This document shows, piece after piece, positions 18,275 through 26,931 of a stretch of DNA of 64,000 nucleotides; the stretch's first letter is position 1, and the number at the start of each line of letters is the position of its first letter. Position numbers and translations under genes: made by a program. Source of the DNA: Roseiarcus sp963732155 (GTDB lineage: Bacteria; Pseudomonadota; Alphaproteobacteria; Rhizobiales; Beijerinckiaceae); NCBI GenBank assembly GCA_963732155.1, contig CAVSYB010000006.1, positions 124,001 through 188,000 of the forward strand. The letters are read 5' to 3'. Under the pieces are notes generated by a model, which saw only the letters and a list, made by a program, of their open reading frames with translations, had not been told where the DNA came from and did no database searches.

Positions 18275-18540
18275 TTGTCTGGAGGCCGAGGACCGCCGGA
18301 ACGGAAAAACGCGGATTCTAAATCTCCAAATTTTTTCGGCGACAAGCCTTTGATATTCCCCAAAACCGCCAAAGAAATATTTTTGAAAATTTGGCGACGT
18401 CAAATTCCCGTCATTGAAAACAAAGGACTTTTTCGAACGCCGAAACGCAAAAACTTGCCAAAACCGTGCTTTCCAAGGATTTGCCAAATATTTTTTTGGC
18501 GGCGGCCGAGCGCCGTGCTTTTTTCCGGCTTCGCGTGTAA
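18275..18540. other. AT-rich intergenic stretch with GCCAAA/TTTGGC hairpins
   Basis: The 555-base gap between the SRPBCC gene and the dehydratase contains a markedly A/T-richer core unlike its surroundings. Inverted repeats are CGCCAAA (18367-18373) with TTTGGCG (18390-18396), and GCCAAA (18483-18488) with TTTGGC (18495-18500), the second with a 6-base loop. A lone GCCAAA lies at 18457-18462. I found no convincing gene. It could be the regulatory region of the dehydratase gene, a decayed element, or a small RNA locus. Confidence 0.5.
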
Positions 18541-18588
18541 GCCCTTGAATTCACCGAACCGGCGCTTCGCCGCCAAGCTGGAGCCCGC

Positions 18589-20320
18589 ATGACCCGGCCG
18601 CGCAAACGCCCCGAAGAGTTCCGCAGCTTCCGCTGGTTCGGCCCGCAGGACCTGCGCTCGTTCGGCCATCGCTCGCGCATGTTGCAGATGGGCTACGACC
18701 GCGCCGACTTCGCCGGCAAGCCGGTGATCGCGATCATCAACACCTGGAGCGGCATCAATCCCTGCCACGCGCATTTCCAGGCGCGCGTCGGAGGACGTCA
18801 AGCGCGGCGTCACGCAGGCGGGCGGCTTTCCGGTCGAGCTGCCCGCGATGTCGCTGTCGGAGACCTTCGTCAAGCCGACGACCATGCTCTATCGCAATTT
18901 CCTGGCGATGGAGACCGAGGAGCTGATCCGCTCGCATCCGGTCGACGGCGTGGTGCTGATGGGCGGGTGCGACAAGACGACGCCCGCTTTGCTGATGGGC
19001 GCGATCAGCGCCGACCTGCCCGCCATCTTCATGCCCGCCGGCCCGATGCTGCGCGGCGCGTGGCGCGGCCAGAGCCTCGGCAGCGGCTCGGACGTCTGGA
19101 AATACTGGGACGAGAAGCGCGCCGGCGCCATCAGCGAGCAGGATTGGAGCGAGATGGAGGCGGGCGTCGCGCGCTCTTACGGAGTCTGCATGACGATGGG
19201 CACCGCGGCGACAATGACCGCGCTCGCCGAGGTTCTCGGGCTGACCCTGCCCAACGCCTCCTCGATCCCCGCCGCCGATTCCGCCCATCCGCGCATGGCG
19301 GCGGCGACCGGGCGCCGCGCCGTCGAAATGGTCTTCGAGGAGCTGCGCCCTTCGGCGATCCTTTCCGCCGCCTCGTTCGACAATGCGGTCGCCGCGCTGA
19401 TGGGGCTCGGCGGCTCCACCAACGCGGTCATCCACCTCATCGCGCTGGCGCGGCGCGCCGGCGTCGCACTCGATCTGGCGCGCTTCGACGAAATCGCGCG
19501 GCGCACGCCGGTGATCGCCAATATCCGCCCGACCGGGCGGTTCCTGATGGAGGATTTCCATTACGCGGGCGGGCTCGGCGCCTTCCTGAAGCAGATGGCC
19601 GGACTGCTCGACCTCAGCCAGCTCACCGTCAACGGCCGCAGGCTCGGCGAGAACATCGCCGACGCCCAGGCCTGGCTGCCTGACGTCATCCGCTCCGCCG
19701 ACAATCCCGTGGCCGGCCGCGATGGAATCGCCGTTCTCCACGGCAATCTCGCCCCGCGCGGCGCGGTGATGAAGCCGGCCGCCGCCGACCCGCGCCTGCG
19801 CGCCCATCGCGGTCCGGCGCTGGTGTTCGCCAGCTATGACGAGATGGCGGCGGCGGTCGAGCGCGACGACCTCGACGTGACGCCCGACCATGTGCTCGTT
19901 CTGCAAAACGCCGGACCGCAGGGCGCGCCGGGCATGCCGGAATGGGGCATGCTGCCGATCCCCCGAAAGCTGGTGCGCGCGGGCGTTCGCGACATGCTGC
20001 GCATTTCCGACGCGCGGATGAGCGGCACGAGCTACGGCGCCTGCATCCTGCATGTGACGCCGGAGGCGTATGTCGGGGGCCCGCTCGCGCTGGCGCGAAC
20101 CGGCGACGTGATCGCGGTCGACGTGGAACATCGCCGGCTGACGATCGAGGTCGACGACGCGGAGCTGAGCCGCCGCCGGGTGGCGTTTGCGCCCCGCCCG
20201 CCGCGCCTGTCGCGCGGCTACGGCGCGTTGTTCGCCCGCGCGATCCGGCAGGCCGACGAGGGCTGCGACTTCGATTTTCTGGAGCGCGGTGAAGCCTTGG
20301 CGGAGCCGGAGATTCATTGA
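18589..20320 (+). pseudogene. IlvD/Edd-family sugar-acid dehydratase (L-arabonate/D-xylonate dehydratase-like), frameshifted
   Basis: Encodes a [2Fe-2S], Mg-dependent dehydratase that turns an aldonate into a 2-keto-3-deoxy acid. The N-terminus (FRWFGPQDLRSFGHRS, NTWSGINPCHAHF) is in the frame of ATG 18589. From about 18790 the conserved protein continues one frame over (LPAMSLSETFVKPTTMLYRN onward to the stop at 20320). Reading GTCGAGGAC instead of GTCGGAGGAC at 18788-18797 restores one 576-residue protein, so there is exactly one extra G at 18790/18791. All three cluster cysteines are present (Cys59 in NPCHAHF, GGCDKTTP, GVCMTMGTA), as is SDARMSGTSYG. The N-terminal style fits the arabonate/xylonate branch better than true IlvD of branched-chain amino acid synthesis. 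The otherwise perfect coding suggests a recent mutation or a sequencing error. Confidence 0.85.
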
Positions 20321-20348
20321 TGGCGCGGGGGCGCGCCCCATTCTTGTC

Positions 20349-21422
20349 ATGGCGCGGCCGGCCTCCCATATGCCGGTCATGCTCAACGATCCCTTTTCGC
20401 ATCCCAACCTGTTGTTCGCACTCGATTCGGCTTCCGAATCATCCGGTCCCGGCGCGCCGCGGGCGGTTTCCGACGATGAGGCGCTCGACGCCTATTCGCG
20501 CGTCGTCAGCGACGTCGTCGAGCGGGTCGGCCCCAGCGTCGTGCGCATCGACATCAAGCGCAATGGCGCCAACGGCGGCGCGGGCTCCGGCGTGATCGTC
20601 TCGCCCGACGGGCTCGTGTTGACCAACAGCCACGTCGTGCAAGGCTCGCGCGGCGCCGAAGTGACGACGTTGGAGGGGCGCCAATTGCACGCGCGCGTGC
20701 TTGGCGACGACCCCGATTGCGATCTGGCGCTGCTGCGCATCGACGACAGCGTTACGCTGCCCGCCGCCAGGCTGGGCGACAGTTCGAAGCTGCGGCGCGG
20801 GCAGATCGCCATCGCGATCGGCAATCCCCTCGGCTTCGATGCGACCGTCACCGCCGGCGTCGTCTCGGCGCTCGGGCGCTCGTTGCGCGCCAAGACCGGG
20901 CGGATGATCGAGGACGTCGTGCAAACCGACGCAGCGCTCAATCCCGGCAATTCGGGCGGTCCGCTGGTCTCCTCGACGGGCGAGGTGATCGGCGTCAACA
21001 CGGCGATCATCATGGGCGCGCAGGGCATCTGTTTCGCGGTCGCCTCCAACACCGCCAATTTCGTGCTGGGCGAGATCGCGCGGCACGGACGGGTGCGCCG
21101 CGCCTATATCGGCGTTGGCGGCGGCACGGTGGCGATTCCCCGGCGCGTCGCCTTGCGCCTCGGCCTCGCTCAGGCGACGGGCGCGCGCATGCTCAGCATC
21201 GAGCAGTCCGGCCCGGCCGATCAGGCGGGGCTTCTGACCGGCGACATGATCATCGCGCTCGACGGGGGCCCGGTGAACGGCGTCGAGGACCTCGTGCGCC
21301 TGCTCGACGCCGATAAGATCAACCGCACCGTGGCGGTCGACTTCCTGCGCCGCTCGGAACAGAAGCGGGTGTGGATCGCGCCGACGGAGCGCGGCGCGCC
21401 GCAGGCGCGCGCCGCCGGCTGA
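20349..21422 (+). CDS. Trypsin-like serine protease with PDZ domain (HtrA/S1C family), apparently cytosolic
   Basis: A 357-residue protein (from ATG 20349; ATGs at 20370 and 20379 are alternatives, none with a clear ribosome site). The catalytic triad is His95 (VLTNSHVV), Asp125 (DCDLALLRI) and Ser202 (NPGNSGGPL). A C-terminal PDZ-like domain follows, with SIEQSGPADQAGLLTGDMIIALDGGPVNGVEDLVRLL. Unlike DegP/DegS it has no signal peptide or N-terminal membrane helix: the N-terminus is polar and acidic. A cytoplasmic location is therefore inferred, unless a remote upstream start is used. It begins 28 bases after the dehydratase stop and could be co-transcribed with it. Confidence 0.85.
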   Translation: MARPASHMPVMLNDPFSHPNLLFALDSASESSGPGAPRAVSDDEALDAYSRVVSDVVERVGPSVVRIDIKRNGANGGAGSGVIVSPDGLVLTNSHVVQGSRGAEVTTLEGRQLHARVLGDDPDCDLALLRIDDSVTLPAARLGDSSKLRRGQIAIAIGNPLGFDATVTAGVVSALGRSLRAKTGRMIEDVVQTDAALNPGNSGGPLVSSTGEVIGVNTAIIMGAQGICFAVASNTANFVLGEIARHGRVRRAYIGVGGGTVAIPRRVALRLGLAQATGARMLSIEQSGPADQAGLLTGDMIIALDGGPVNGVEDLVRLLDADKINRTVAVDFLRRSEQKRVWIAPTERGAPQARAAG

Positions 21423-21495
21423 GCGGCGCCAGCGGTGCGCAAAGGCCCGACGGGCCTGGGCGGATCTTGTGGAAAAGCTGTGGAAAGGCCCGCGG

Positions 21496-22155
21496 TCAAC
21501 CGGCGTGCGGCTCGTCGCGCGGGGCGACCAGCGGCCCCGGCAGCGCGGCCTCCGCTTCGGCGATCAGCCGAGTCTCGTGGTGGCCGATGAACCGGCTGGC
21601 GGCGAGCGCGCCGATGACGGCGCAGATCAGCGCGGCGAGCCCTACCGACTTCGCGTAATGCTCAAAGGCGTGGCCGAGGAAGTAGCCGCCGAGCCCGAAC
21701 AGACTCGCCCAGACGATCGCGCCCAAGGCGTTGAACAGGAAGAAGCGCGGCCATTCGAGCCGGTTGACGCCCGCCAGCAGAGCCGCAAAGGCGCGCAGCA
21801 TCGCCACGAAGCGGCCGAAGAACACGATCTTGCCGCCGTGCCGTCGAAACAGATACTGACCGAGCTTCAGCCGCTTTTCGTCGAGGCCGGCGTAGCCCCC
21901 GTATTTCAGCACGAACGGGAAGCCGTATTCGCGCCCCACCCAATAGCCGGCGTTGTCGCCGAGCACGGCGGCCAGCGCCGCCGAGGCGATCACCCACTTG
22001 AAGTCGAGCGCGCCTTGTCCGGCGAAAATCGCGGCGCTGACCAGCGCCGTTTCGCCCGGCATCGGCACGCCGGCGCTCTCGAGCGCGACGACGACGAAAA
22101 CGGCGAGATAGCCGTAAGACGAGATGAGCTCTTGCAGATGATTCAAATAGGGCAT
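21496..22155 (-). CDS. DedA-family (VTT/SNARE-associated) inner-membrane protein
   Basis: A 219-residue integral membrane protein of the DedA superfamily. Members of the family have been linked to undecaprenyl-phosphate and phospholipid translocation and to membrane homeostasis. Seen are the first hydrophobic segment, ALESAGVPMPGETALVSAA, GDNAGYWVGREYG, the FFGRFVAMLRAFAALLAGVNRL motif with the conserved arginine between re-entrant helices, and ALGAIVWASLFGLGGYFLG. The start is ATG 22155, with a TTG two codons upstream as alternative. It is followed on the same strand, 42 bases upstream, by the phasin-like gene, so the two may share a transcript. Confidence 0.88.
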   Translation of the reverse strand: MPYLNHLQELISSYGYLAVFVVVALESAGVPMPGETALVSAAIFAGQGALDFKWVIASAALAAVLGDNAGYWVGREYGFPFVLKYGGYAGLDEKRLKLGQYLFRRHGGKIVFFGRFVAMLRAFAALLAGVNRLEWPRFFLFNALGAIVWASLFGLGGYFLGHAFEHYAKSVGLAALICAVIGALAASRFIGHHETRLIAEAEAALPGPLVAPRDEPHAG

Positions 22156-22197
22156 CAGCAATCCCGGGAGCGGCCAAAACCCAGCGCCCGAAAAGCT

Positions 22198-22563
22198 CTA
22201 ACCGATCTTCGGCGCCGCCGTAAGCCGCCTGGCGTTGGCGCGGACTTTGCGCTGGGCGGGCCTGACGGCCGCCTCAGCGACGCCGGCGAGGCCGAGCGAA
22301 AAGTCAGCGGGGCTGCGAATGTCGCCGAACGACGCCTTCAGCAGCAAGGACGCCCAGGCGAAATGCGCCGCCGCCGCGCCTTCACACGCGGCGTCGATCT
22401 TTTCCGCGATCATGCGCTGCGCCTCGCGCAGGTTCTCGGCCGTCGGACTGAAGCCCTGGACCAGCAGACCGGCCGTGCGCGCGGCGATCGTGACGGCGCT
22501 GTCAACTCCCGCCTGCCTCGTCGCGGCCGCCATCGCCAGGGCCCGTTTGCTCAGCCGGCTCAT
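22198..22563 (-). CDS. Phasin-like/hypothetical helical protein
   Basis: A 121-residue, alanine-rich, fully helical protein with no signal peptide. The central AENLREAQRMIAEKIDAACEGA and the C-terminal RPAQRKVRANARRL resemble small phasin-like proteins of Hyphomicrobiales that associate with polyhydroxyalkanoate granules. The resemblance is from pattern memory, not an alignment. No polyhydroxyalkanoate synthase or depolymerase gene is nearby, so the function is open. Confidence 0.55.
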   Translation of the reverse strand: MSRLSKRALAMAAATRQAGVDSAVTIAARTAGLLVQGFSPTAENLREAQRMIAEKIDAACEGAAAAHFAWASLLLKASFGDIRSPADFSLGLAGVAEAAVRPAQRKVRANARRLTAAPKIG

Positions 22564-22797
22564 GTGTTGTCCATTCGTGAAAAGAGAATGTCGTGCGGAA
22601 TTCGCCGCCGTAGAAAAAGGGGCCGCAAGCTCGGCCGCATGTTGAAATATATGCGCCCGCCAAGCCGCTCATTCAAGGGAGAAGCGACTTGTGCAACGAT
22701 AATGGATTGATATTCCAGTTGAAATCCGGCGGCGGCCACCGAGCCTGCGCCGCACGAAATTCCTGATTCATTCCGCTACGCGCCGGGAGAGCCGCGC

Positions 22798-23187
22798 ATG
22801 CAACGCTTCATCTCGGCGCTCGGCGCCTTGGCCGCTCTGATCGGCGCCGGCGGCGTCGCGCTTGCGGCGGCCGCCGCGCATGCGGGCGGCGGCGAAATGG
22901 CGCGGACGGCCGCCTATTTCCTCATCCTGCATGCCGCGACGCTGCTGGGCCTGACGGCCTGCGCGCGCGCCTTCGCCGCCGAGGCCGCGTTCGCCCGCGC
23001 CCTTCTGCTGGTCGGCGCCGATCTCGGCATTGGCGCGATCGTTTTCAGCGCCGATCTCGCCGACAGAGCTTTCGCGGGCTCGCGCCTCTTTCCGATGGCC
23101 GCGCCAGCCGGCGGATCGCTGATGATCCTCGGCTGGTTGGCGATGGCGGCGGTGTTCGCTTTTGCGGCGGCAAGGTGGCGCGCTTAA
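22798..23187 (+). CDS. DUF423 (YgdD-type) small membrane protein
   Basis: A 129-residue protein with four predicted transmembrane segments. The first is signal-like (FISALGALAALIGAGGVALAA). Then come YFLILHAATLLGL, the segment with LLVGADLGIGAIVFSADL, and LMILGWLAMAAVFAFAAA, and the loop FAGSRLFPMAAPAGGSLMI is diagnostic of DUF423/TMEM256. The molecular function of the family is unknown. It ends convergently with adenine deaminase, the two stop regions overlapping by 4 bases (23184-23187). Confidence 0.85.
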   Translation: MQRFISALGALAALIGAGGVALAAAAAHAGGGEMARTAAYFLILHAATLLGLTACARAFAAEAAFARALLLVGADLGIGAIVFSADLADRAFAGSRLFPMAAPAGGSLMILGWLAMAAVFAFAAARWRA

Positions 23188-24893
23188 TCGCGCACCAGTT
23201 CAAAACGGTCGACGTCGACAAGCCCCTTATCGGTGATTTTCAGATGCGGGATCACCGGCAGCGGCAGAAACGCCACCTGCAGGAACGGTTCGGCGAGCAC
23301 GACGCCGAGCTCCCTGGCCGCGGCGCGCAATGGGATGAGCGCCTCGCGTACCTGCTCGAAGCTCATCAGGCTCATCAGTCCGGCTACCGGCAGCGCCAGC
23401 TCGGCGAGCACCCGTCCGCCCGCGACGACGGCGAATCCCCCTTCGATTTCGATCAGCCGGTTGACCGCCGCCGCCATATCGGCCTCGTCCACGCCGACGA
23501 CGCAAATGTTGTGGCTGTCATGGCCGACCGACGAGGCGATGGCGCCCCGTTTCATGCCGAAGCCGCGCACGAAGGCGGTGGCGATATTGTCGTTGACGCC
23601 GTGACGCGCGACGACGGCGACCTTGATGGCGTCCTGATCGATGTCGACAAGTCGCTCGCCGCCGACAAAGGGCAAGGTCACGGGCGAACGCTCGGTGATG
23701 ATCTTGCCGGGCACGACGCCGATCGCCTGGGTCGAGGGGCCGGAGCCTGTGGCGACGAAGTCCCGCGCCGCGACCCGCCGCGCCTTGACGCTGTGGCGGC
23801 CGACCGGCGCGAGCGCGCGACGCGTCGCGAACAGGCCTTCGCCGACGAGCCGGCCGGCGGAGAAGACGCTGGAGACCGCACAGGCCTGGAGATCGTCCAG
23901 CACCACCAGATCGGCGCGCCAGCCCGGCGCGACAAGGCCGCGATCCATCAGCCCGAAAATGCGCGCGGCCGAAATGCTCGCCGCGCGATAGGCGGCGATC
24001 GGCGGCGCGCCAAGGCCGATCGCGGTGCGGATCATGAAATCGAGGTGGCCTTCCTCCGCGATGTCGAGCGGGTTGCGATCGTCGGTGCACAGGGCGATGA
24101 ACGGCGAATGGCGCTCGGTGATGATCGGAGCGAGGGCGTGCAGATCCTTCGACACCGAGCCTTCGCGCACCAGGATCTGCATGCCTTTGGCGAGCTTCTC
24201 CAGCGCCTCCGGCATATTGGTGACTTCATGATCGGTGCGGATGCCGGCGGCGAGATAGCCGTTGAGGTCGAGCCCGCGCAACAATGGGCTGTGGCCGTCG
24301 ATGCGCCGGTCCTGAAAGGCGGCGAGCTTGGCGAGGCACGCCGGATCGCCCGCCAGGACGCCGGGAAAATTCATGAATTCGGCGAGGCCGAGAACCTTGG
24401 GATGGCTGGCGAACCGCACGAGGTCCGCCGCCTCGAGCCGGGCGCCCGAGGTCTCCAGATGGGTTGCGGGCACGCAGCTCGACAATTGCACGCGCAGGTC
24501 CATCGCGGTCGCCAGCGAAGCGTCGAGAAAATATTGCAGGCCGGTCGCGCCCAGCACGTTGGCGATCTCGTGGGGATCGCAGATCGCCGTGGTGACGCCA
24601 TGCGCCAGCACGCAGCGATCGAACTCCAGCGGCGTGATCAGCGAGGACTCCACATGCAGGTGCGTATCGATGAAGCCGGGGACGATCACCTTGCCGGCGA
24701 CGTCGATTTCCACCGCGCCGCGATAGTCGCCGAATGTCCCCACGATGCGGTCGCCGCAGATCGCCACATCGCTCTTTTCGAGTCCGCCGGTGACGAGATC
24801 GAACACCCGCCCGCCCTTGAGGACGACATCGGCCTTCGAAAGGCCCCGCCCCTGCTCGATGGCGCGTTTGAGAAAGGCGATGGCGTCATCCAT
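23184..24893 (-). CDS. ade: Adenine deaminase (Ade type)
   Basis: Amidohydrolase-superfamily enzyme that deaminates adenine to hypoxanthine for purine salvage and nitrogen release. The 569 residues comprise the N-terminal beta-sandwich half (VLKGGRVFDLVTGGLEKSDVAI), the metal-binding VPGFIDTHLHVESSLITP, TTAICDPHEIANVLG, LCTDDRNPLDIAEEGHLD, and the Ade-specific C-terminal domain with SSVGHDSHNICVVG and LSLMSFEQVR. This is the long Ade family, not the short adenosine-deaminase-like type. It stands alone on the minus strand. Confidence 0.93.
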   Translation of the reverse strand: MDDAIAFLKRAIEQGRGLSKADVVLKGGRVFDLVTGGLEKSDVAICGDRIVGTFGDYRGAVEIDVAGKVIVPGFIDTHLHVESSLITPLEFDRCVLAHGVTTAICDPHEIANVLGATGLQYFLDASLATAMDLRVQLSSCVPATHLETSGARLEAADLVRFASHPKVLGLAEFMNFPGVLAGDPACLAKLAAFQDRRIDGHSPLLRGLDLNGYLAAGIRTDHEVTNMPEALEKLAKGMQILVREGSVSKDLHALAPIITERHSPFIALCTDDRNPLDIAEEGHLDFMIRTAIGLGAPPIAAYRAASISAARIFGLMDRGLVAPGWRADLVVLDDLQACAVSSVFSAGRLVGEGLFATRRALAPVGRHSVKARRVAARDFVATGSGPSTQAIGVVPGKIITERSPVTLPFVGGERLVDIDQDAIKVAVVARHGVNDNIATAFVRGFGMKRGAIASSVGHDSHNICVVGVDEADMAAAVNRLIEIEGGFAVVAGGRVLAELALPVAGLMSLMSFEQVREALIPLRAAARELGVVLAEPFLQVAFLPLPVIPHLKITDKGLVDVDRFELVRD

Positions 24894-25152
24894 TCGGCGA
24901 CCTCGAGCTGTTGCAGCGCCGTGAGAAATTCGCCCTCGCGGCTCTTTCCGTGGCGATCGAAGCTGGCGCGCCGCAATGTTTCAGGATTCCTCATTCGCCT
25001 CAAGCGCCCGATTCCGTTTCCCCTGGGGTCATCGTCATTGACCCGCCTGCTCGCGCAAAACAGACGGCAGCGGTTCGGCGGCCTTATGTTCGGGACCGGC
25101 TTGCGGTAGAGGAAACGCCGGCGGCGCGCCGCGACATCGAACCCCGGACCCA

Positions 25153-26019
25153 ATGAGCCTCCCCTCCCCGCTCTCCATCCTCTCGATCCAGTCGCATGTG
25201 GTCTACGGCCATGTCGGCAATTCGGCGGCGGTGTTTCCGTTGCAGCGCATCGGCTGCGAGGTATGGCCGATCAACACGGTGCAGTTTTCCAACCACACCG
25301 GCTATCCCGATTGGCGCGGCCGAGTGTTCGACGCGGCCCTGATCGACGATTGCATCGCCGGCATCGCCGCGCGCGGCGCGCTGGCCCGTTGCGACGGCGT
25401 CCTGTCGGGCTATGTCGGCTCGCCGGAAATCGGCGCGGCGATCCTGCGCGGCGTCGCCGCCGTCCGCGATCAAAACGCTCAGGCGGTCTACTGCTGCGAT
25501 CCGGTGCTGGGCGATGTCGAGCGCGGCGTCTACGTGCGCGACGGCGTCGCCGAGTTCATGCGCGAACGCGCGGCGCCCGCCGCCACGATCCTGACGCCGA
25601 ACCATTTCGAACTCGATCTGCTCGCAAACCTGCCCTCGAACGACATGATAGGAGCGCGCGAGGCGCTCGCCGCGCTGCATGCGCGTGGACCCCAGGCGAT
25701 CCTCGTCACCTCGCTCCGCCTCGACGACACCCCCGCCGATGCGCTTGACATGCTCGCTTCCGAAAATGGCGCGCTCTGGCGGCTGCGCACCCCCAAGGCG
25801 CCGATCAAGGTGAATGGCGCCGGCGACGTCATCGCCGCGCTTTTCCTCGCCCATTGGTTGCGCGCCCGCAACGCGGCCGAAGCGATCGCGCTCGCCGCCT
25901 CCTCCGTCTATGGTTTGATCGCCGCGACGGCCAGGGGCGGATCCGGGGAACTCGAGATCATCGCCGCGCAGGAGGAGTTCGTTCGCCCTTCGCGCCTGTT
26001 CGTCGCCGAACGCCTCTGA
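25153..26019 (+). CDS. pdxY: Pyridoxal kinase PdxY
   Basis: Ribokinase-like enzyme that phosphorylates pyridoxal to PLP in vitamin B6 salvage. In its 288 residues it shows ILSIQSHVVYGHVGNSAAVFPLQ at the substrate-binding N-terminus, NTVQFSNHTGY, LSGYVGSPE, YCCDPVLGD (metal/ATP site), TPNHFELDLL, and the anion-hole/catalytic NGAGDVIAALFLAHWL. These match PdxY rather than the thiamine-linked PdxK/ThiD. It is the first of three closely spaced plus-strand genes; the PhzF gene starts 12 bases after its stop. Confidence 0.93.
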   Translation: MSLPSPLSILSIQSHVVYGHVGNSAAVFPLQRIGCEVWPINTVQFSNHTGYPDWRGRVFDAALIDDCIAGIAARGALARCDGVLSGYVGSPEIGAAILRGVAAVRDQNAQAVYCCDPVLGDVERGVYVRDGVAEFMRERAAPAATILTPNHFELDLLANLPSNDMIGAREALAALHARGPQAILVTSLRLDDTPADALDMLASENGALWRLRTPKAPIKVNGAGDVIAALFLAHWLRARNAAEAIALAASSVYGLIAATARGGSGELEIIAAQEEFVRPSRLFVAERL

Positions 26020-26031
26020 GGAGTTTGCCGG

Positions 26032-26931
26032 ATGAACCGCAAGTTCTACACGCTCGACGTCTTCACCGATGCGGCGCTCGCGGGGAATCCGCTCGCTGTC
26101 GTGCTCGACAGCGATGGGCTCGATGGCGGGCGGATGCAGGCGATCGCGCGCGAATTCAATCTCGCCGAGACGGTGTTCATCGAGGAGCCGCACGACCCGG
26201 TCAACACCGCGCGCATGCGAATTTTCACCCCCGGCCGGGAATTGCCGTTCGCCGGCCACCCGACGATCGGCGCGGCGGTCCTTCTCGCCCACCTGCGCGC
26301 GCCCGATCTGCTCGCGCGCGAGGATCTCCGCGTCGTCATCGAGGAGGCGGTCGGCGACATCGTATGCGTCGCGCGCCACCGCAAGGGCCAGGCGATGGCC
26401 GCCTATTTCGCCCTGCCCCAGTTGCCCGAGGCCGCCGGCGAAGCGCCTTCCGGCGAAACGCTCGCCGCCGGCCTTGGCCTGGACGTCGCGGACATCGGCT
26501 TTGGCCGCCACCGGCCAACGCACTACACCGCGGGAACGCTGTTCCTGTTCGTGCCCATCGCCGGCCTCGCCGCGATGGCGCGAGCCCGCCCAAACCTGAA
26601 ACTCTGGGGCGAGAACGGCGGCCCCGCCGTGTATCTCTACGCCAACGAGGTTGTCGACAAAAGCTCGACCTGGCACGCGCGCATGTTCGCTTCCGGGTGG
26701 GGAATCGTCGAAGATCCGGCGACGGGCAGCGCGGCCGCGGCTTTCGCCGGCGTGGTGATGCAATTCGAGCGTCCGGGCGACGGCGGGCACGTGTTCATCA
26801 TCGAGCAGGGCCTCGAAATGGGCCGGCCAAGCTTCGTTTCGCTCGGCGTCGACGTCGAACATGGCGCGCTGAAGGCCGCCACCATCGGCGGATCGGCGGT
26901 GATCGTCGCGCAAGGCGCGATCGACCTATGA
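26032..26931 (+). CDS. PhzF-family isomerase/epimerase-like protein
   Basis: A 299-residue member of the two-domain PhzF/diaminopimelate-epimerase fold. The start (KFYTLDVFTDAALAGNPLAVVLD) and ARFNLAE-type motif REFNLAETVFIEEP carry the conserved catalytic glutamate. ELPFAGHPTIGAA and the second-domain EDPATGSAAAAFAGV are the family hallmarks. PhzF itself acts in phenazine synthesis, but no other phenazine gene is present and most bacterial homologues are uncharacterised, so a phenazine role is not inferred. Its stop overlaps the start of the Nudix gene by ATGA (26928-26931). Confidence 0.88.
   Translation: MNRKFYTLDVFTDAALAGNPLAVVLDSDGLDGGRMQAIAREFNLAETVFIEEPHDPVNTARMRIFTPGRELPFAGHPTIGAAVLLAHLRAPDLLAREDLRVVIEEAVGDIVCVARHRKGQAMAAYFALPQLPEAAGEAPSGETLAAGLGLDVADIGFGRHRPTHYTAGTLFLFVPIAGLAAMARARPNLKLWGENGGPAVYLYANEVVDKSSTWHARMFASGWGIVEDPATGSAAAAFAGVVMQFERPGDGGHVFIIEQGLEMGRPSFVSLGVDVEHGALKAATIGGSAVIVAQGAIDL

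Noticed and set aside
18367..18500. CRISPR array
   Set aside because: The repeated unit is only 6-7 bases, in both orientations and with irregular spacing; no cas gene is nearby.
23175..25109. A 644-codon plus-strand open frame opposite adenine deaminase
   Set aside because: Shadow of the ade gene, without motifs or a ribosome binding site.
26032..26931. Phenazine biosynthesis
   Set aside because: The PhzF fold is widespread in non-producers, and no other phz gene occurs in the window.
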